In this document: positions 24,696 to 32,212 of the stretch, one piece after another
Numbering within the stretch: the stretch's first letter is position 1
How the letters are laid out: each line of letters begins with the position of its first letter
From: Candidatus Uhrbacteria bacterium RIFOXYB12_FULL_58_10
GTDB lineage: Bacteria; Patescibacteriota; Patescibacteriia; UBA9934; GWF2-40-263
Assembly: GCA_943354165.1 (NCBI GenBank)
Contig: CALRBH010000007.1
Coordinates: forward strand, 1 to 41,303
Reading direction: 5' to 3'
Length of the DNA: 41,303 bases
Translations under genes and position numbers: made by a program
Notes under the pieces: generated by a model
Database searches by the model: none
Told to the model about the DNA's origin: nothing
The model's input: only the letters and a program-made list of their open reading frames with translations

Positions 24696-25943
24696 ATGCC
24701 GTCAAAGAAGAAGTTGGTGAAGAAAGCTGTCGTGAAGTCCAGCAAAAAGCCTGTCGCAAAGAGTGCGCCTAAGAAGGTTCACCCGCCGCGCGGCAAATAC
24801 GTGAAGGCACTTCCTCCGTCCGAGGACATGATCGCCAACATGTTAAAGAAAGGCCAGTCTCGCGGGTTCATCACCGAGAACGAGATTCTCTTTGCGTTTT
24901 CCGAGGTAGAAGATTACCTGCCGGTGTACGAGGATTTCCTTGAACGATTGGAACGCATAGGCGTTCACCTCATCGAGATGAAAGACGGCATTCTCGGCCG
25001 CGATAAGGATCGCAAGGACGTGTACGACAAGATCCGCGTCACGCACGAAAAGGAAAAGCAGCCGACCAAGAAAACGACCGCATCCGTCACAGGTGGCGCA
25101 GAAAATTCGATTCCAGAACTCACGCAGGACTCCATCCAGATGTACCTGCGCGAGATCGGAAAAATCCCTTTGCTTACAGGTGAAATGGAAGTCGCGCTCG
25201 CTAAGCGAAAGGAACGCAACGATAAGGAAGCGGACCGCCGCCTCATCGAAGCCAACCTGCGTCTCGTGGTTTCCATCGCGAAGAAATTTGTCGGCAAGCA
25301 GATGTCACTTCTCGACCTGATTCAGGAAGGGAACATCGGTCTCTTCCGCGCGGTGAAGAAATTTGAATATCGAAAGGGCTACAAGTTCTCCACGTACGCC
25401 ACGTGGTGGATTCGCCAGGCCATCACGCGCGCGCTTGCGGACCAGTCCCGCACCATCCGTATTCCGGTGCACATGGTGGAAACCATCAACCGCTTCATGC
25501 AGGTGGAACGCCAGCTCATTCAGGACCTCGGCCGCGAGCCGTTGCCTGAGGAAATCGCCGCAGAAATGAACGAGCCGCTGGATAAGGTTCTTCACATCCG
25601 CAAGATTTCTCAGGAAACTGTTTCGCTCGAAACGTCAGTGGGTGATGACGATGAAGACTCCAAGCTCGAAGACTTCATCGAAGATACAAAGACGATCAGC
25701 CCAGACCGTGCCGCCGCTCGCGAACTCCTTCGCGACTACGTGCACACGGCCATGAAAGATCTTTCGCCACGTGAGCAAAAGATTCTCGAAATGCGTTTCG
25801 GCCTTACGGACGGCGTAAGCCACACGCTTGAGGAAGTCGGAAAGGAATTCGATGTTACGCGTGAACGTATTCGTCAGATCGAAGCGAAAGCGCTCGAAAA
25901 GATTCAGGCGAATCCGATTATTGCTAAGTTGCGCGATTACTAG
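24696..25943 (+). CDS. rpoD: Primary sigma factor RpoD/SigA
   Basis: A 415-residue housekeeping sigma factor. A Lys-rich N-terminus and region 1.1-like helix ([16 protein letters not shown]) precede region 1.2 ([17 protein letters not shown]), region 2 ([41 protein letters not shown]), region 3 and region 4 with a helix-turn-helix ([21 protein letters not shown]). It recognises TTGACA/TATAAT-type promoters, consistent with those seen here. Downstream lies the second TTAGTAGTAAGTAG repeat. Confidence 0.97.
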   Translation: MPSKKKLVKKAVVKSSKKPVAKSAPKKVHPPRGKYVKALPPSEDMIANMLKKGQSRGFITENEILFAFSEVEDYLPVYEDFLERLERIGVHLIEMKDGILGRDKDRKDVYDKIRVTHEKEKQPTKKTTASVTGGAENSIPELTQDSIQMYLREIGKIPLLTGEMEVALAKRKERNDKEADRRLIEANLRLVVSIAKKFVGKQMSLLDLIQEGNIGLFRAVKKFEYRKGYKFSTYATWWIRQAITRALADQSRTIRIPVHMVETINRFMQVERQLIQDLGREPLPEEIAAEMNEPLDKVLHIRKISQETVSLETSVGDDDEDSKLEDFIEDTKTISPDRAAARELLRDYVHTAMKDLSPREQKILEMRFGLTDGVSHTLEEVGKEFDVTRERIRQIEAKALEKIQANPIIAKLRDY

Positions 25944-25946
25944 GAC

Positions 25947-26030
25947 GAGTTAGTAGTAAGTAGATAGTAGTTAGTAGAGTTACGATCATTCCGTAAATCC
26001 TACTAACTACTTACTACTATCTACTAACTT
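25947..26030. repeat. TTAGTAGTAAGTAG inverted repeat, copy 2
   Basis: The left arm GAGTTAGTAGTAAGTAGATA.. (25947-25977) is near-complementary to the right arm ..CTACTTACTACTATCTACTAACT (26000-26030). The arms match copy 1 (21964-22036) closely, while the loop differs. It fills the gap between rpoD and the ECF sigma gene and could act as terminator of rpoD, although there is no clean T run. Confidence 0.85.
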
Positions 26031-26036
26031 TTCATT

Positions 26037-26068
26037 TTGCAACGATGCGCGGGGTTTTGTTATATACT
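26037..26068 (+). promoter_or_regulatory. Promoter of the ECF sigma gene
   Basis: TTGCAA (26037-26042), then TATATA (26061-26066, 18-nt spacing) overlapping TATACT (26063-26068). The leader to ATG 26096 is about 20 nt. Confidence 0.5.
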
Positions 26069-26095
26069 TGTGAAAGGTTCGTAACTCCTTGCCCT

Positions 26096-26731
26096 ATGGA
26101 AGAAGAAAAGGAGGTGGTAGAGCAAGCTAAATCTAACCCCGAAGCCTTCGGCCGGTTGTACGATGCGTACTACCAGCCGATCTTCGGCTATCTCGCCAAG
26201 CGCGTCGGCAGCATCGAGAGCGCGCAGGACCTCGCAAGTGAAACGTTTTTCCAGGCCTTTAAGAATATTGGCCGATATCGCCAGGAAGGGAAGCCGTTTA
26301 AGGCGTGGTTGTACGCCATTGCCGTTGCGCAGGTAGGGAATTTCTTCCGGGCGCGCAAACGTAACCTTCCCATCCTTTCGGAAGAGTTTCCGGAGGTGGC
26401 GGCAGACGAAATGATGCGGCCGGACGTTCAATACATCGAGGATGAAGACAATGCGGAGCAGAAAGCCCAATTAGTCCAGATGAAACGCCATCTCATAAAG
26501 CTGAAAGAGAAATGGCAAACCATCCTCACCTTGCGCTACTGGCAGGACATGACCATCCCGGAGATCGCGGTGGCTCTGAATATGAAGGAAGGAACCGTAA
26601 AATCCCACATTCATCGCGCACTTAAGCGCCTCCAAACCCTCATGGCAGAAGAAGCCGCTCAAGAAGCCTATGCCCGAACCCCTGAGCCTAAACCATATCG
26701 AGAACTTGCTCATGCAAATGGGCAAGGATGA
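26096..26731 (+). CDS. ECF-type RNA polymerase sigma factor
   Basis: Region 2 is seen in GRLYDAYYQPIFGYLAKRVG, DLASETFFQAFKNIGRY and KPFKAWLYAIAVAQVGNFFR. Region 4 is QTILTLRYWQDMTIPEIAVALNM followed by KEGTVKSHIHRALKRL. I choose ATG 26096 (211 residues) over ATG 26045. The 62-nt overlap with the next gene, a single-span membrane protein, fits a sigma/anti-sigma pair. The trigger cannot be seen. Confidence 0.88.
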   Translation: MEEEKEVVEQAKSNPEAFGRLYDAYYQPIFGYLAKRVGSIESAQDLASETFFQAFKNIGRYRQEGKPFKAWLYAIAVAQVGNFFRARKRNLPILSEEFPEVAADEMMRPDVQYIEDEDNAEQKAQLVQMKRHLIKLKEKWQTILTLRYWQDMTIPEIAVALNMKEGTVKSHIHRALKRLQTLMAEEAAQEAYARTPEPKPYRELAHANGQG

Positions 26732-27080
26732 ACGCATCGGCGAGGCTAAGCACCGCTATGCGCTCCGCCGGGCCCTTATGAACTCCGCCGCCACGACGTC
26801 TGCGGCGGAGCCCGTATTCGCCTGGCTTTCGACGACCGGTATGGTGTTTGCTACAGGAGTCGCTACGGTTGCCGTGGTGATCGTCGTGAGATTCTCTGAC
26901 TCCACGGGCGCGGCGGAACAGCTGGCTTCGATTCCGGAGCAGCCGGCCGTGGAAGACATTCAGCTCAGTGTCCGTGAACTTGAACCATCGCCATTTGCCA
27001 CGTACGCAGATTTCCGTCCAATTCCTGCGCGTGAGATTTTCGAAAACATGCAAATTCGGCTTGCTGGAGTGGCAAGGTAA
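26670..27080 (+). CDS. Single-span membrane protein, likely anti-sigma partner
   Basis: A 136-residue protein with about 45 cytosolic residues (KDERIGEAKHRYALRRALMN), one membrane helix (about 55-73, GMVFATGVATVAVVIVV) and an outer tail. It begins inside the ECF sigma gene (62-nt overlap), the usual arrangement for a membrane anti-sigma factor. No zinc-binding ZAS cysteines or named anti-sigma domain are visible, so the role rests on position and topology. ATG 26712 is a possible later start. Confidence 0.6.
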   Translation: MPEPLSLNHIENLLMQMGKDERIGEAKHRYALRRALMNSAATTSAAEPVFAWLSTTGMVFATGVATVAVVIVVRFSDSTGAAEQLASIPEQPAVEDIQLSVRELEPSPFATYADFRPIPAREIFENMQIRLAGVAR

Positions 27081-27092
27081 CGGTTAAGCCAA

Positions 27093-27120
27093 AGCCTGTT
27101 GAACAACAGGCTATTTTGGT
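27093..27120 (+). terminator. Terminator after the ECF/anti-sigma pair
   Basis: AGCCTGTT (27093-27100) pairs with AACAGGCT (27105-27112) around a GAAC loop, followed by ATTTTGGTTT. Flanking CCAAA/TTTGG extends the fold. Confidence 0.7.
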
Positions 27121-27156
27121 TTAAACTTTTGGGAATATAACTACCAAAATAAAGGT

Positions 27157-28134
27157 ATGTCCGACCACACATTACCGTCCATAAAGTCACTCCTGACTGA
27201 ATTGCTGGACAAGGCAAAGAAACAGTGGAAAACGCTCGTGATCATTGCCGTCATTCCATGGGGAGTATTCATTGCCTCCGCGGTGTTGCTCGCTGTGGTC
27301 GGGATTGCGTTTGGCTTGTCGGTGGGAGGACAGTCTATGATGAGTCCAAACACCATGTCACCTGAGACGTACATGGGCCAAGGGATGTTTCTCGGAATCC
27401 TCGCGTTGGTATTCGCGGCGATTAACATGCTCGCAAGCTTTGTTGGCGGGCTGGCACTCATTTACGCCACGTTGCATCCGGATTCGGACGTACGAGCGTG
27501 CTATCTCATGGCGCTAAAAGTGTGGAAGTCGCTCCTGTGGGTTTCATTGATTGCAGGGTTCGTTTTGATCGGCGGCACCTACCTTTTTGTCATTCCAGGG
27601 CTTGTGGTGGGCCTCATGCTCGCGTTTGCGGAATATGTGGCGCTTGATGAAGGGAAGAAGGGGATGGATGCGCTCATGCGTTCACGCGAGCTCGTGAAAG
27701 GCCGTGGATGGTCCGTACTGTTTGTATTGATCGTTATGGGCATTGTGATAGGTATTCCAAGCCTGATTCTGGGCTCTATTGCCGATCAGGGAAACGAGGT
27801 ATTTGGATTCCTTTCTTCTGCTTATGATGGACTGGTGGCGATGCCGCTGTACGTCCTCGCGGGCGCCATCGTGTACCACCATGCAAAAAAACTTCCTTCG
27901 CTTGCCGGTCCGGAAGTAAATGCACGGAACGTTTACAAAGGCTTGGGCATTCTCGGTGTCGTCGGTATTATCTTTATTGTGCCAGCGTTCATCTTCATTG
28001 CGATAAGCGTGCTTTCGGGCGGAGGGTTCGGGCCCATCAATCAAGAAAATTTTGACAGCTTCGACTGGACCGGATCCGACATCCAATACGCCCCTGACAT
28101 TTCTGCCGGGGAGACCATCCTCATCCAGCAATAG
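27157..28134 (+). CDS. Multi-pass membrane protein
   Basis: A 325-residue protein with about six hydrophobic helices (for example TLVIIAVIPWGVFIASAVLL, LLWVSLIAGFVLIGGTYLFV). A central YVALDEGKKGMDALMRSRELV loop between membrane helices resembles the GDPD-membrane-domain / YciC (DUF975-like) proteins. The C-terminal tail is acidic and outside a helix. No catalytic motif is seen. Function unknown. The structured RNA candidate begins just past its stop. Confidence 0.75.
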   Translation: MSDHTLPSIKSLLTELLDKAKKQWKTLVIIAVIPWGVFIASAVLLAVVGIAFGLSVGGQSMMSPNTMSPETYMGQGMFLGILALVFAAINMLASFVGGLALIYATLHPDSDVRACYLMALKVWKSLLWVSLIAGFVLIGGTYLFVIPGLVVGLMLAFAEYVALDEGKKGMDALMRSRELVKGRGWSVLFVLIVMGIVIGIPSLILGSIADQGNEVFGFLSSAYDGLVAMPLYVLAGAIVYHHAKKLPSLAGPEVNARNVYKGLGILGVVGIIFIVPAFIFIAISVLSGGGFGPINQENFDSFDWTGSDIQYAPDISAGETILIQQ

Positions 28135-28142
28135 GCAAACTA

Positions 28143-28338
28143 AAACCCCACCAGCTCACGCGTTTTGGACTAGATGATAGTCGGGGCCGACACAAGGTCT
28201 GCCCGCGAGGCTCTCATGGCATGGACAAGTCCATGCCGGTTCTAAGCCTACAAAACGATTAGCCAAAGCGTGAATCAAGTGGAGTCTGCCTTGAGCGTAA
28301 CACGAATAAAATAACTCGGAAACGGTCCCGAGTTTTTC
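28143..28338 (+). ncRNA. Candidate branched structured RNA ending in a terminator
   Basis: In a 286-nt gap without a convincing gene, several helices nest. An outer stem is CCAC (28148-28151) with GTGG (28279-28282). P1 is CACGC..TTTGG (28157-28168) with CCAAAGCGTG (28263-28272). Inside are three hairpins: GACTA-gatga-TAGTC, CGGG..CCCG with GAC/GTC, and GGCATGGAC-AA-GTCCATGCC, a perfect 9 bp within AGGCT/AGCCT. A terminator follows at 28313-28338. The fold does not show SRP, tmRNA, RNase P or 6S signatures that I know. It could be a 3'-UTR element of the membrane protein, a stand-alone RNA, or a cis-element for the sigma gene. No convincing promoter was found before it. Confidence 0.5.
28313..28338 (+). 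terminator. Terminator of the structured RNA candidate
   Basis: AACTCGG (28313-28319) pairs with CCGAGTT (28328-28334) around 8 nt, followed by TTTCGT. Confidence 0.75.
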
Positions 28339-28420
28339 GTGAGAAGGTATCGTCGTCAATCGTTGACGGGACACGTTCCAATACATAGGCTGGGGTAGGT
28401 CTTTTACGAAAGGAGTCTAC

Positions 28421-29320
28421 ATGTCACAACGAGACGGAAATATGAGGTTCCGTCGCGGTGACGTCGGGCCCCTCATGAAAGCGGCCATGCGTGCACCTTT
28501 GCTCACACGTGAAGAGGAGATTACGCTCGGCATGTGCGCGATCCCGTCATGGGAGGCGCAGACGCGCGGTGTCATTGACCCGGTCTCGCGCCGGATCTGG
28601 CAACGGGCGGGAAATACCTTCATGGCGCACAATCTCCGGCTGGTGATGAAAATCGCCTTGCGGTTCCAGCATCGCGGACTCGAGCTCGAGGATTTGATGC
28701 AGGAAGGCACCATCGGACTGCAAAAAGCGGCGGAACGTTTCGACTATCGCAAGGGATTCAAGTTTTCTACCTATGCGACCTGGTGGGTCAGGCAGGCCAT
28801 GCAGCGGGGCATTGGAGACATGGGTCGTGACATACGGTTGCCGATCAACCAGAGCGCCATGGCCGTGGAAATCCTGCGCACCGAGGATTACATTCGAGCG
28901 AGGGTGCGAAGAGAGCCAACGCAGGCAGAAGTTGCTTACTTCCTCGGTATTACGGAAGAGAAGATCGGACAGATCAAGGTTCAATCGCAATCGCCGGCCT
29001 CGCTGGACGGGCTCGTAGGGCCAGACGGGGATCAGACGCTCCAAGACCTCCTTCCTGACGTGGCAAAGCTTCAGGATGTGCGGTGTGAGGAGGCAGAGAC
29101 CTCGCTGCGCCTTAAGCGAGCGATCGGACGGATCGCCTCGGAAAAGACGCGTACGGTCCTGTTGGCCCGCTTCGGGTTTACGGGCGGGGACATTGAGACG
29201 TTGTTGGACATCGGGAAGACGATGGACGTAAGTCGTGAACGGATTCGCCAGATTGAGTCCATCGGATTACGACAACTACGGAACGATAAGCAGCTGCGCC
29301 GTGATTTCGACGCGGACTGA
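28421..29320 (+). CDS. Alternative sigma-70 family factor (group 2/3-like)
   Basis: A 299-residue sigma factor. Region 2 ([40 protein letters not shown]) and region 4 ([20 protein letters not shown]) are conserved. The N-terminal 1.1 region is lost and region 3 is shortened. A GAAAGGAGTCT Shine-Dalgarno sits before ATG 28421. It follows the structured RNA and a possible own promoter (TTGACG..TAGGCT, 17 nt). The stimulus is unknown. Together with rpoD and the ECF gene, three sigma genes lie within 5 kb. Confidence 0.9.
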   Translation: MSQRDGNMRFRRGDVGPLMKAAMRAPLLTREEEITLGMCAIPSWEAQTRGVIDPVSRRIWQRAGNTFMAHNLRLVMKIALRFQHRGLELEDLMQEGTIGLQKAAERFDYRKGFKFSTYATWWVRQAMQRGIGDMGRDIRLPINQSAMAVEILRTEDYIRARVRREPTQAEVAYFLGITEEKIGQIKVQSQSPASLDGLVGPDGDQTLQDLLPDVAKLQDVRCEEAETSLRLKRAIGRIASEKTRTVLLARFGFTGGDIETLLDIGKTMDVSRERIRQIESIGLRQLRNDKQLRRDFDAD

Positions 29321-29346
29321 CGGGGCCTCTCTGGCCCCGTTTTCTT
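29321..29346 (+). terminator. Terminator of the alternative sigma gene
   Basis: A perfect 7-bp stem CGGGGCC/GGCCCCG with loop TCTCT, followed by TTTTC. It abuts the stop codon. Confidence 0.88.
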
Positions 29347-29352
29347 TATCAT

Positions 29353-30267
29353 TTATTGGCCTTTTGAAAGGTGAAGCGTCGATCGGTCGCGTTCGATCAT
29401 GCCGTCCGCAATCATGCGGTCGATCATGGCACGCACCCACTGAGCGTCGTTTACGGAATTGTAGGACGGGTCAATGCGCCCGCCGACGGCTGATTCCTTG
29501 ATGCGAGGGTTCTCGCGGACCAATCGAAGAATTCTCCCCCGATAAATGCGATCAGGATGAGACTTTCCCACTTGAATCGTCTCCTTTGCCTTCTTGATCG
29601 CCGCTTTTGGAATACGGACACGCCCCGCAATGAACTTCTCTGCCATCGGACACTGTTTGCGCAGCGGACACTCCGCACACGAGGGGGTCTTTTTGCAGAC
29701 GATGGTGGCGAGGTCGAACAGCGCCTGGGGAATCTCCCAGAACTTCCGTGACGACTTCATAAGATCGATCGACTTTCTGCGAATGCGTTCATCGTCATCG
29801 AGTTGGGAAAAAGGTTTCGCGAGAAGTAGGCGACCGAGCACACGTCGAATGTTCGTATCTACGGGCATGGTGCGCTTGTGGTTGGCAAAGACGGCGAGGG
29901 CCGCCGCGGTGTACGGGCCAATGCCTTTCAGAATGCGCCAGCCATCCTCTGTGGTCGGTTCACTGTTTTTCGCTACGCTGCGGGCAATATCGCGCAACAT
30001 AAGCCCGCGGCGATTGTAGCCAAGTCCGGCCCACATCGTAATTACCTCTGCATTTGTGGCCTTGGCGAGTTCGTTCCAGTTCGGAAACGTTTCCATCCAT
30101 CGATCGTAAAATCCGAGCACACGCGACACCTGCGTTTGCTGGAGCATGACCTCGCTGACGAGGATCCGGTACGCGTCCCGCGTCTCTCTCCAGGGCAGGG
30201 TGCGACCGTGCGTTTCATACCAACGCAATAGCTGTGAGCTTAGGGATGTTTTCGGGGAGGTATACAC
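29353..30267 (-). CDS. mutY: A/G-specific adenine glycosylase
   Basis: Removes adenine mispaired with 8-oxoguanine. The catalytic Glu in SEVMLQQTQ, the helix-hairpin-helix (LKGIGPYTAAALAVFA), the catalytic Asp in PVDTNIRRVLG and the 4Fe-4S cluster (C-x6-C-x2-C-x5-C in CKKTPSCAECPLRKQC) are all present. The C-terminus, however, is a short winged-helix-like segment rather than the NUDIX-like 8-oxoG recognition domain. The start is GTG 30267. Divergent from the possible small RNA at 30303. Confidence 0.93.
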   Translation of the reverse strand: MYTSPKTSLSSQLLRWYETHGRTLPWRETRDAYRILVSEVMLQQTQVSRVLGFYDRWMETFPNWNELAKATNAEVITMWAGLGYNRRGLMLRDIARSVAKNSEPTTEDGWRILKGIGPYTAAALAVFANHKRTMPVDTNIRRVLGRLLLAKPFSQLDDDERIRRKSIDLMKSSRKFWEIPQALFDLATIVCKKTPSCAECPLRKQCPMAEKFIAGRVRIPKAAIKKAKETIQVGKSHPDRIYRGRILRLVRENPRIKESAVGGRIDPSYNSVNDAQWVRAMIDRMIADGMIERDRSTLHLSKGQ

Positions 30268-30286
30268 ATGTTAGCTAACGGGGATT

Positions 30287-30296
30287 ATTGTATACT
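30287..30296. promoter_or_regulatory. Divergent promoter between mutY and a small RNA
   Basis: The palindrome GTATAC gives TATACT on the plus strand (30291-30296) and TACAAT (30292-30287) on the minus strand. The 9-mer GTATACTAG also lies at the dus/thioredoxin divergent promoter (5719). Confidence 0.45.
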
Positions 30297-30302
30297 AGCC
30301 TC

Positions 30303-30375
30303 AAGTTCTCGGAAAAAAGACGAAGTAAACATGTAACGACCAGTTCCAGGGTTGGGGCTGGTCTTCGTGTTTTCG
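30303..30375 (+). ncRNA. Possible small transcript upstream of the MFS gene
   Basis: Starting about 7 nt after the plus -10 TATACT, roughly 70 nt run to a hairpin GACCAGTTCC/GGGGCTGGTC (30338-30363; two G-T pairs) followed by TTCGTGTTTTC. The only start codon inside (30331) is followed at once by TAA. No match to a known RNA. It may be an attenuated leader of the MFS gene or an independent transcript. Confidence 0.3.
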
Positions 30376-30406
30376 GAGAACGCGTAAGGACCATTTGGCA
30401 ATGGTG

Positions 30407-30412
30407 TATAAT
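30407..30412 (+). promoter_or_regulatory. -10 box of the half-MFS gene
   Basis: TATAAT preceded by GTG. A perfect hairpin ACGGCAGG-AAA-CCTGCCGT (30427-30445) follows in the leader. Confidence 0.45.
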
Positions 30413-30450
30413 GTCTTAGATATGACACGGCAGGAAACCTGCCGTACATA

Positions 30451-30483
30451 ATGGTACACAGACTACGGTTGTACGCTTCATGA
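30451..30483 (+). CDS. Possible 10-codon leader peptide
   Basis: ATG 30451 reads MVHRLRLYAS and stops at TGA 30481-30483, overlapping the ATG of the MFS gene as ATGA. Such coupling would explain how the MFS gene lacks a Shine-Dalgarno. An alternative is that a frameshift has separated the true N-terminus of the MFS gene. Confidence 0.25.
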   Translation: MVHRLRLYAS

Positions 30484-31055
30484 TATTTTCCGGAATGGTC
30501 TGGCGGCTCAGCATAGAGCTGTTCATTCCCGTGATGGCGCTGTTTGTGGTTTCCAGGATCGAAGGCGGCGGTCCAGTGGTGGTAGGAATTTCTGCCATGA
30601 TCGCCTTGCTGACTAAGAGCCTATTCCAGATTCCCGCCGCGGCGATCGCAGACAAGATCGATGGGGAATTCGACGACTTCTGGATGATGTTTCTCTCCGC
30701 CCTCCTGAGTTCACTCTTTCCGCTGCTCCTGCTTTATGTCGAAACACCAACCGGGCTTTACGCCGTACAGTTTGCGACCTCCGCAAGCCTTGCGTTCTCC
30801 TACCCGACGTTCATGGCGATCATGACCAGGCACATACCTCCCAAGAAGGTGGGAACCATCTGGGGGACCTATTTCACGCTTACGGACGTCGCCGGAGCCA
30901 TTGGGGCGGCCCTCGGCGGACTTATTGCGGTCACGTATGGTTTCGATACGCTCATTATGCTCGTGAGCGGGATTGGCGTTGCATCTGCGTTCCTGTATAT
31001 TCCCATTTACCACTTCATGAAGCACGCAAAAAAAAGAGCCCCAGGTCGGGGCTAA
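30480..31055 (+). CDS. Half-length MFS-like membrane protein
   Basis: A 191-residue protein with about six membrane helices and the MFS A-type loop between helices 2 and 3 (AAIADKIDGEFDDFW), plus a KVGTIWGTYFTLTDVAGAIGAALG stretch like MFS helices 4-5. Only six helices are present against twelve in a normal transporter, so it either works as a dimer or is a truncated relic. The stop codon lies in a terminator hairpin that serves the opposite strand. The leader is unusual, as given in the separate entries. Confidence 0.7.
   Translation: MIFSGMVWRLSIELFIPVMALFVVSRIEGGGPVVVGISAMIALLTKSLFQIPAAAIADKIDGEFDDFWMMFLSALLSSLFPLLLLYVETPTGLYAVQFATSASLAFSYPTFMAIMTRHIPPKKVGTIWGTYFTLTDVAGAIGAALGGLIAVTYGFDTLIMLVSGIGVASAFLYIPIYHFMKHAKKRAPGRG
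31027..31053 (-). terminator. Terminator of the small acidic gene
   Basis: On the minus strand AGCCCC-GACCT-GGGGCT is followed by CTTTTTTTT. It overlaps the end of the MFS gene. Confidence 0.88.
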
Positions 31056-31075
31056 TGAGGCGTGGAGTGAGAAGG

Positions 31076-31261
31076 TCACTCCTTGGGCAGGGCTGAGCGA
31101 AGCGCGTTCTCGATGGAGTCCGTGGGGACGTGCTGGATGTCCATCGGCACAAGGTCGGGGTCCGTACGGTCCCCGGGAGCGAATCCGTCTACGTCTGAAA
31201 AATCCTGTTCCTCCACAGGAGGGGTTGCGGGTTTGGGCGGCTTTGGACCTTCTGTCGTCAT
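31076..31261 (-). CDS. Small acidic disordered protein
   Basis: A 61-residue product, Pro-rich then acidic (EEQDFSDVDGFAPGDRTDPD), likely disordered and soluble. A CAGGAGA Shine-Dalgarno 5-6 nt before ATG 31261 and a strong terminator just past the stop show it is a real single-gene unit. It lies back-to-back with the desaturase gene. Function unknown. Confidence 0.65.
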   Translation of the reverse strand: MTTEGPKPPKPATPPVEEQDFSDVDGFAPGDRTDPDLVPMDIQHVPTDSIENALRSALPKE

Positions 31262-31325
31262 TCAATCTCCTGAACGAGTGCTGAAGGAACATGCAGGGAA
31301 CATGGAGGGCTGTCTAGATATCAAT

Positions 31326-31985
31326 ATGCCAAAACGAACCATTCTTCATACGACAGTCGAATTTATCGCGGTTTTCGGGTTTTTCATCGGCATGGGATTC
31401 CTGGCAATGCCGTTGCTTGAAATCATTTCCACGTATCCGTGGTGGGCCGCAATCATCCTTGGACTCGCGGTGCTCGGATATCTCGCCGCCGATTTCTTTT
31501 CCGGATTCGTGCATTTCATGGGCGACTCCTTCTTTCACGAGTCTACGCCAATTATCGGGAACGCATTCATTTCACCATTCCGCGAGCACCACACGGATCC
31601 TGAGGCCATAACGAGGCATGATTTTGTAGAAACGAACGGAAACAATTGTCTTGCATCTATCTTGATATTGCCGATCGCGTTCCTGTTGCTCCCTCTGTAC
31701 CCGCTCGTATCCGCCTTCATCTTCTTTTTTCTCCTGAGTATCTTCGCCACAAATCAGTTCCACAAGTGGGCACATCAAAAGCACCCGAACCAAACGGTCC
31801 AGGTGCTTCAGAAGCTCGGTCTTATTCTTTCGCCAAAGCGTCACGTCCTCCACCACACGCCTCCGTATCACAGCGATTTCTGCATTACGGTAGGCTGGCT
31901 AAATCCCGTGCTCAATCGTCTGAAGTTCTTTCCGACCGCTCATCGAATCCTTTCGATGGTACTACCGAACGATTCCTCGTATTAA
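31326..31985 (+). CDS. CarF/PEDS1 (TMEM189)-like lipid desaturase
   Basis: A 219-residue membrane protein with the histidine motifs of the Kua/TMEM189/CarF family: HFMGDSFFH (H63, H71), FREHHTDP (H88, H89), RHDF (H98), NQFHKWAH (H146, H150), KRHVLHHTPPYH (H173, H176, H177, H182). Family members are plasmanylethanolamine desaturases that make the vinyl ether of plasmalogens with O2; Myxococcus CarF is also needed for the response to singlet oxygen. ATG 31326 is chosen because a TAGATA -10-like box lies 6 nt before it; ATG 31302 is in frame and possible. The longer frame from 31083 is rejected. Substrate here is unproven. Confidence 0.85.
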   Translation: MPKRTILHTTVEFIAVFGFFIGMGFLAMPLLEIISTYPWWAAIILGLAVLGYLAADFFSGFVHFMGDSFFHESTPIIGNAFISPFREHHTDPEAITRHDFVETNGNNCLASILILPIAFLLLPLYPLVSAFIFFFLLSIFATNQFHKWAHQKHPNQTVQVLQKLGLILSPKRHVLHHTPPYHSDFCITVGWLNPVLNRLKFFPTAHRILSMVLPNDSSY

Positions 31986-32212
31986 TTCTTGGTAGCGGCA
32001 CCTAGGCAAGGAGCGAATTCGCACTTCGGACCGCCACGGCCTACGTAGCTGCCATCAGGACACTGTTTCGCTTCCATTGTGCAGGCAACCATCCCAGGAG
32101 CTTCTAAACCCTCTGGTGCGGCAGGCGACATAAAGGTTTTCACGGAATACACAACTCCGCCGACGACTACGAGGAGAGCCGTGATGATGAGAGCTATTTT
32201 CGAGGTCGACAT
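31982..32212 (-). CDS. Small membrane-anchored Cys-rich protein
   Basis: A 76-residue protein with one N-terminal membrane span (IALIITALLVVVGGVVYSV) and an outer tail with four cysteines, including the CPDGSYVGRGGPKCEF motif that recurs in Patescibacteria envelope proteins. The motif probably forms two disulfides, a possible job for the VKOR system. It is convergent with the desaturase (4-nt overlap at the ends). Function unknown. Confidence 0.75.
   Translation of the reverse strand: MSTSKIALIITALLVVVGGVVYSVKTFMSPAAPEGLEAPGMVACTMEAKQCPDGSYVGRGGPKCEFAPCLGAATKN

Noticed and set aside
28143-28338. Identity as 6S RNA, tmRNA, SRP RNA or RNase P RNA
   Set aside because: The fold is multi-branched and lacks the open bubble of 6S, the tRNA-like ends of tmRNA, and the conserved loops of SRP and RNase P RNA.
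31083-31325. 81-codon N-terminal extension of the desaturase
   Set aside because: It overlaps a small minus-strand gene with its own ribosome site, and its Ser/Gly-rich residues do not look like family sequence.
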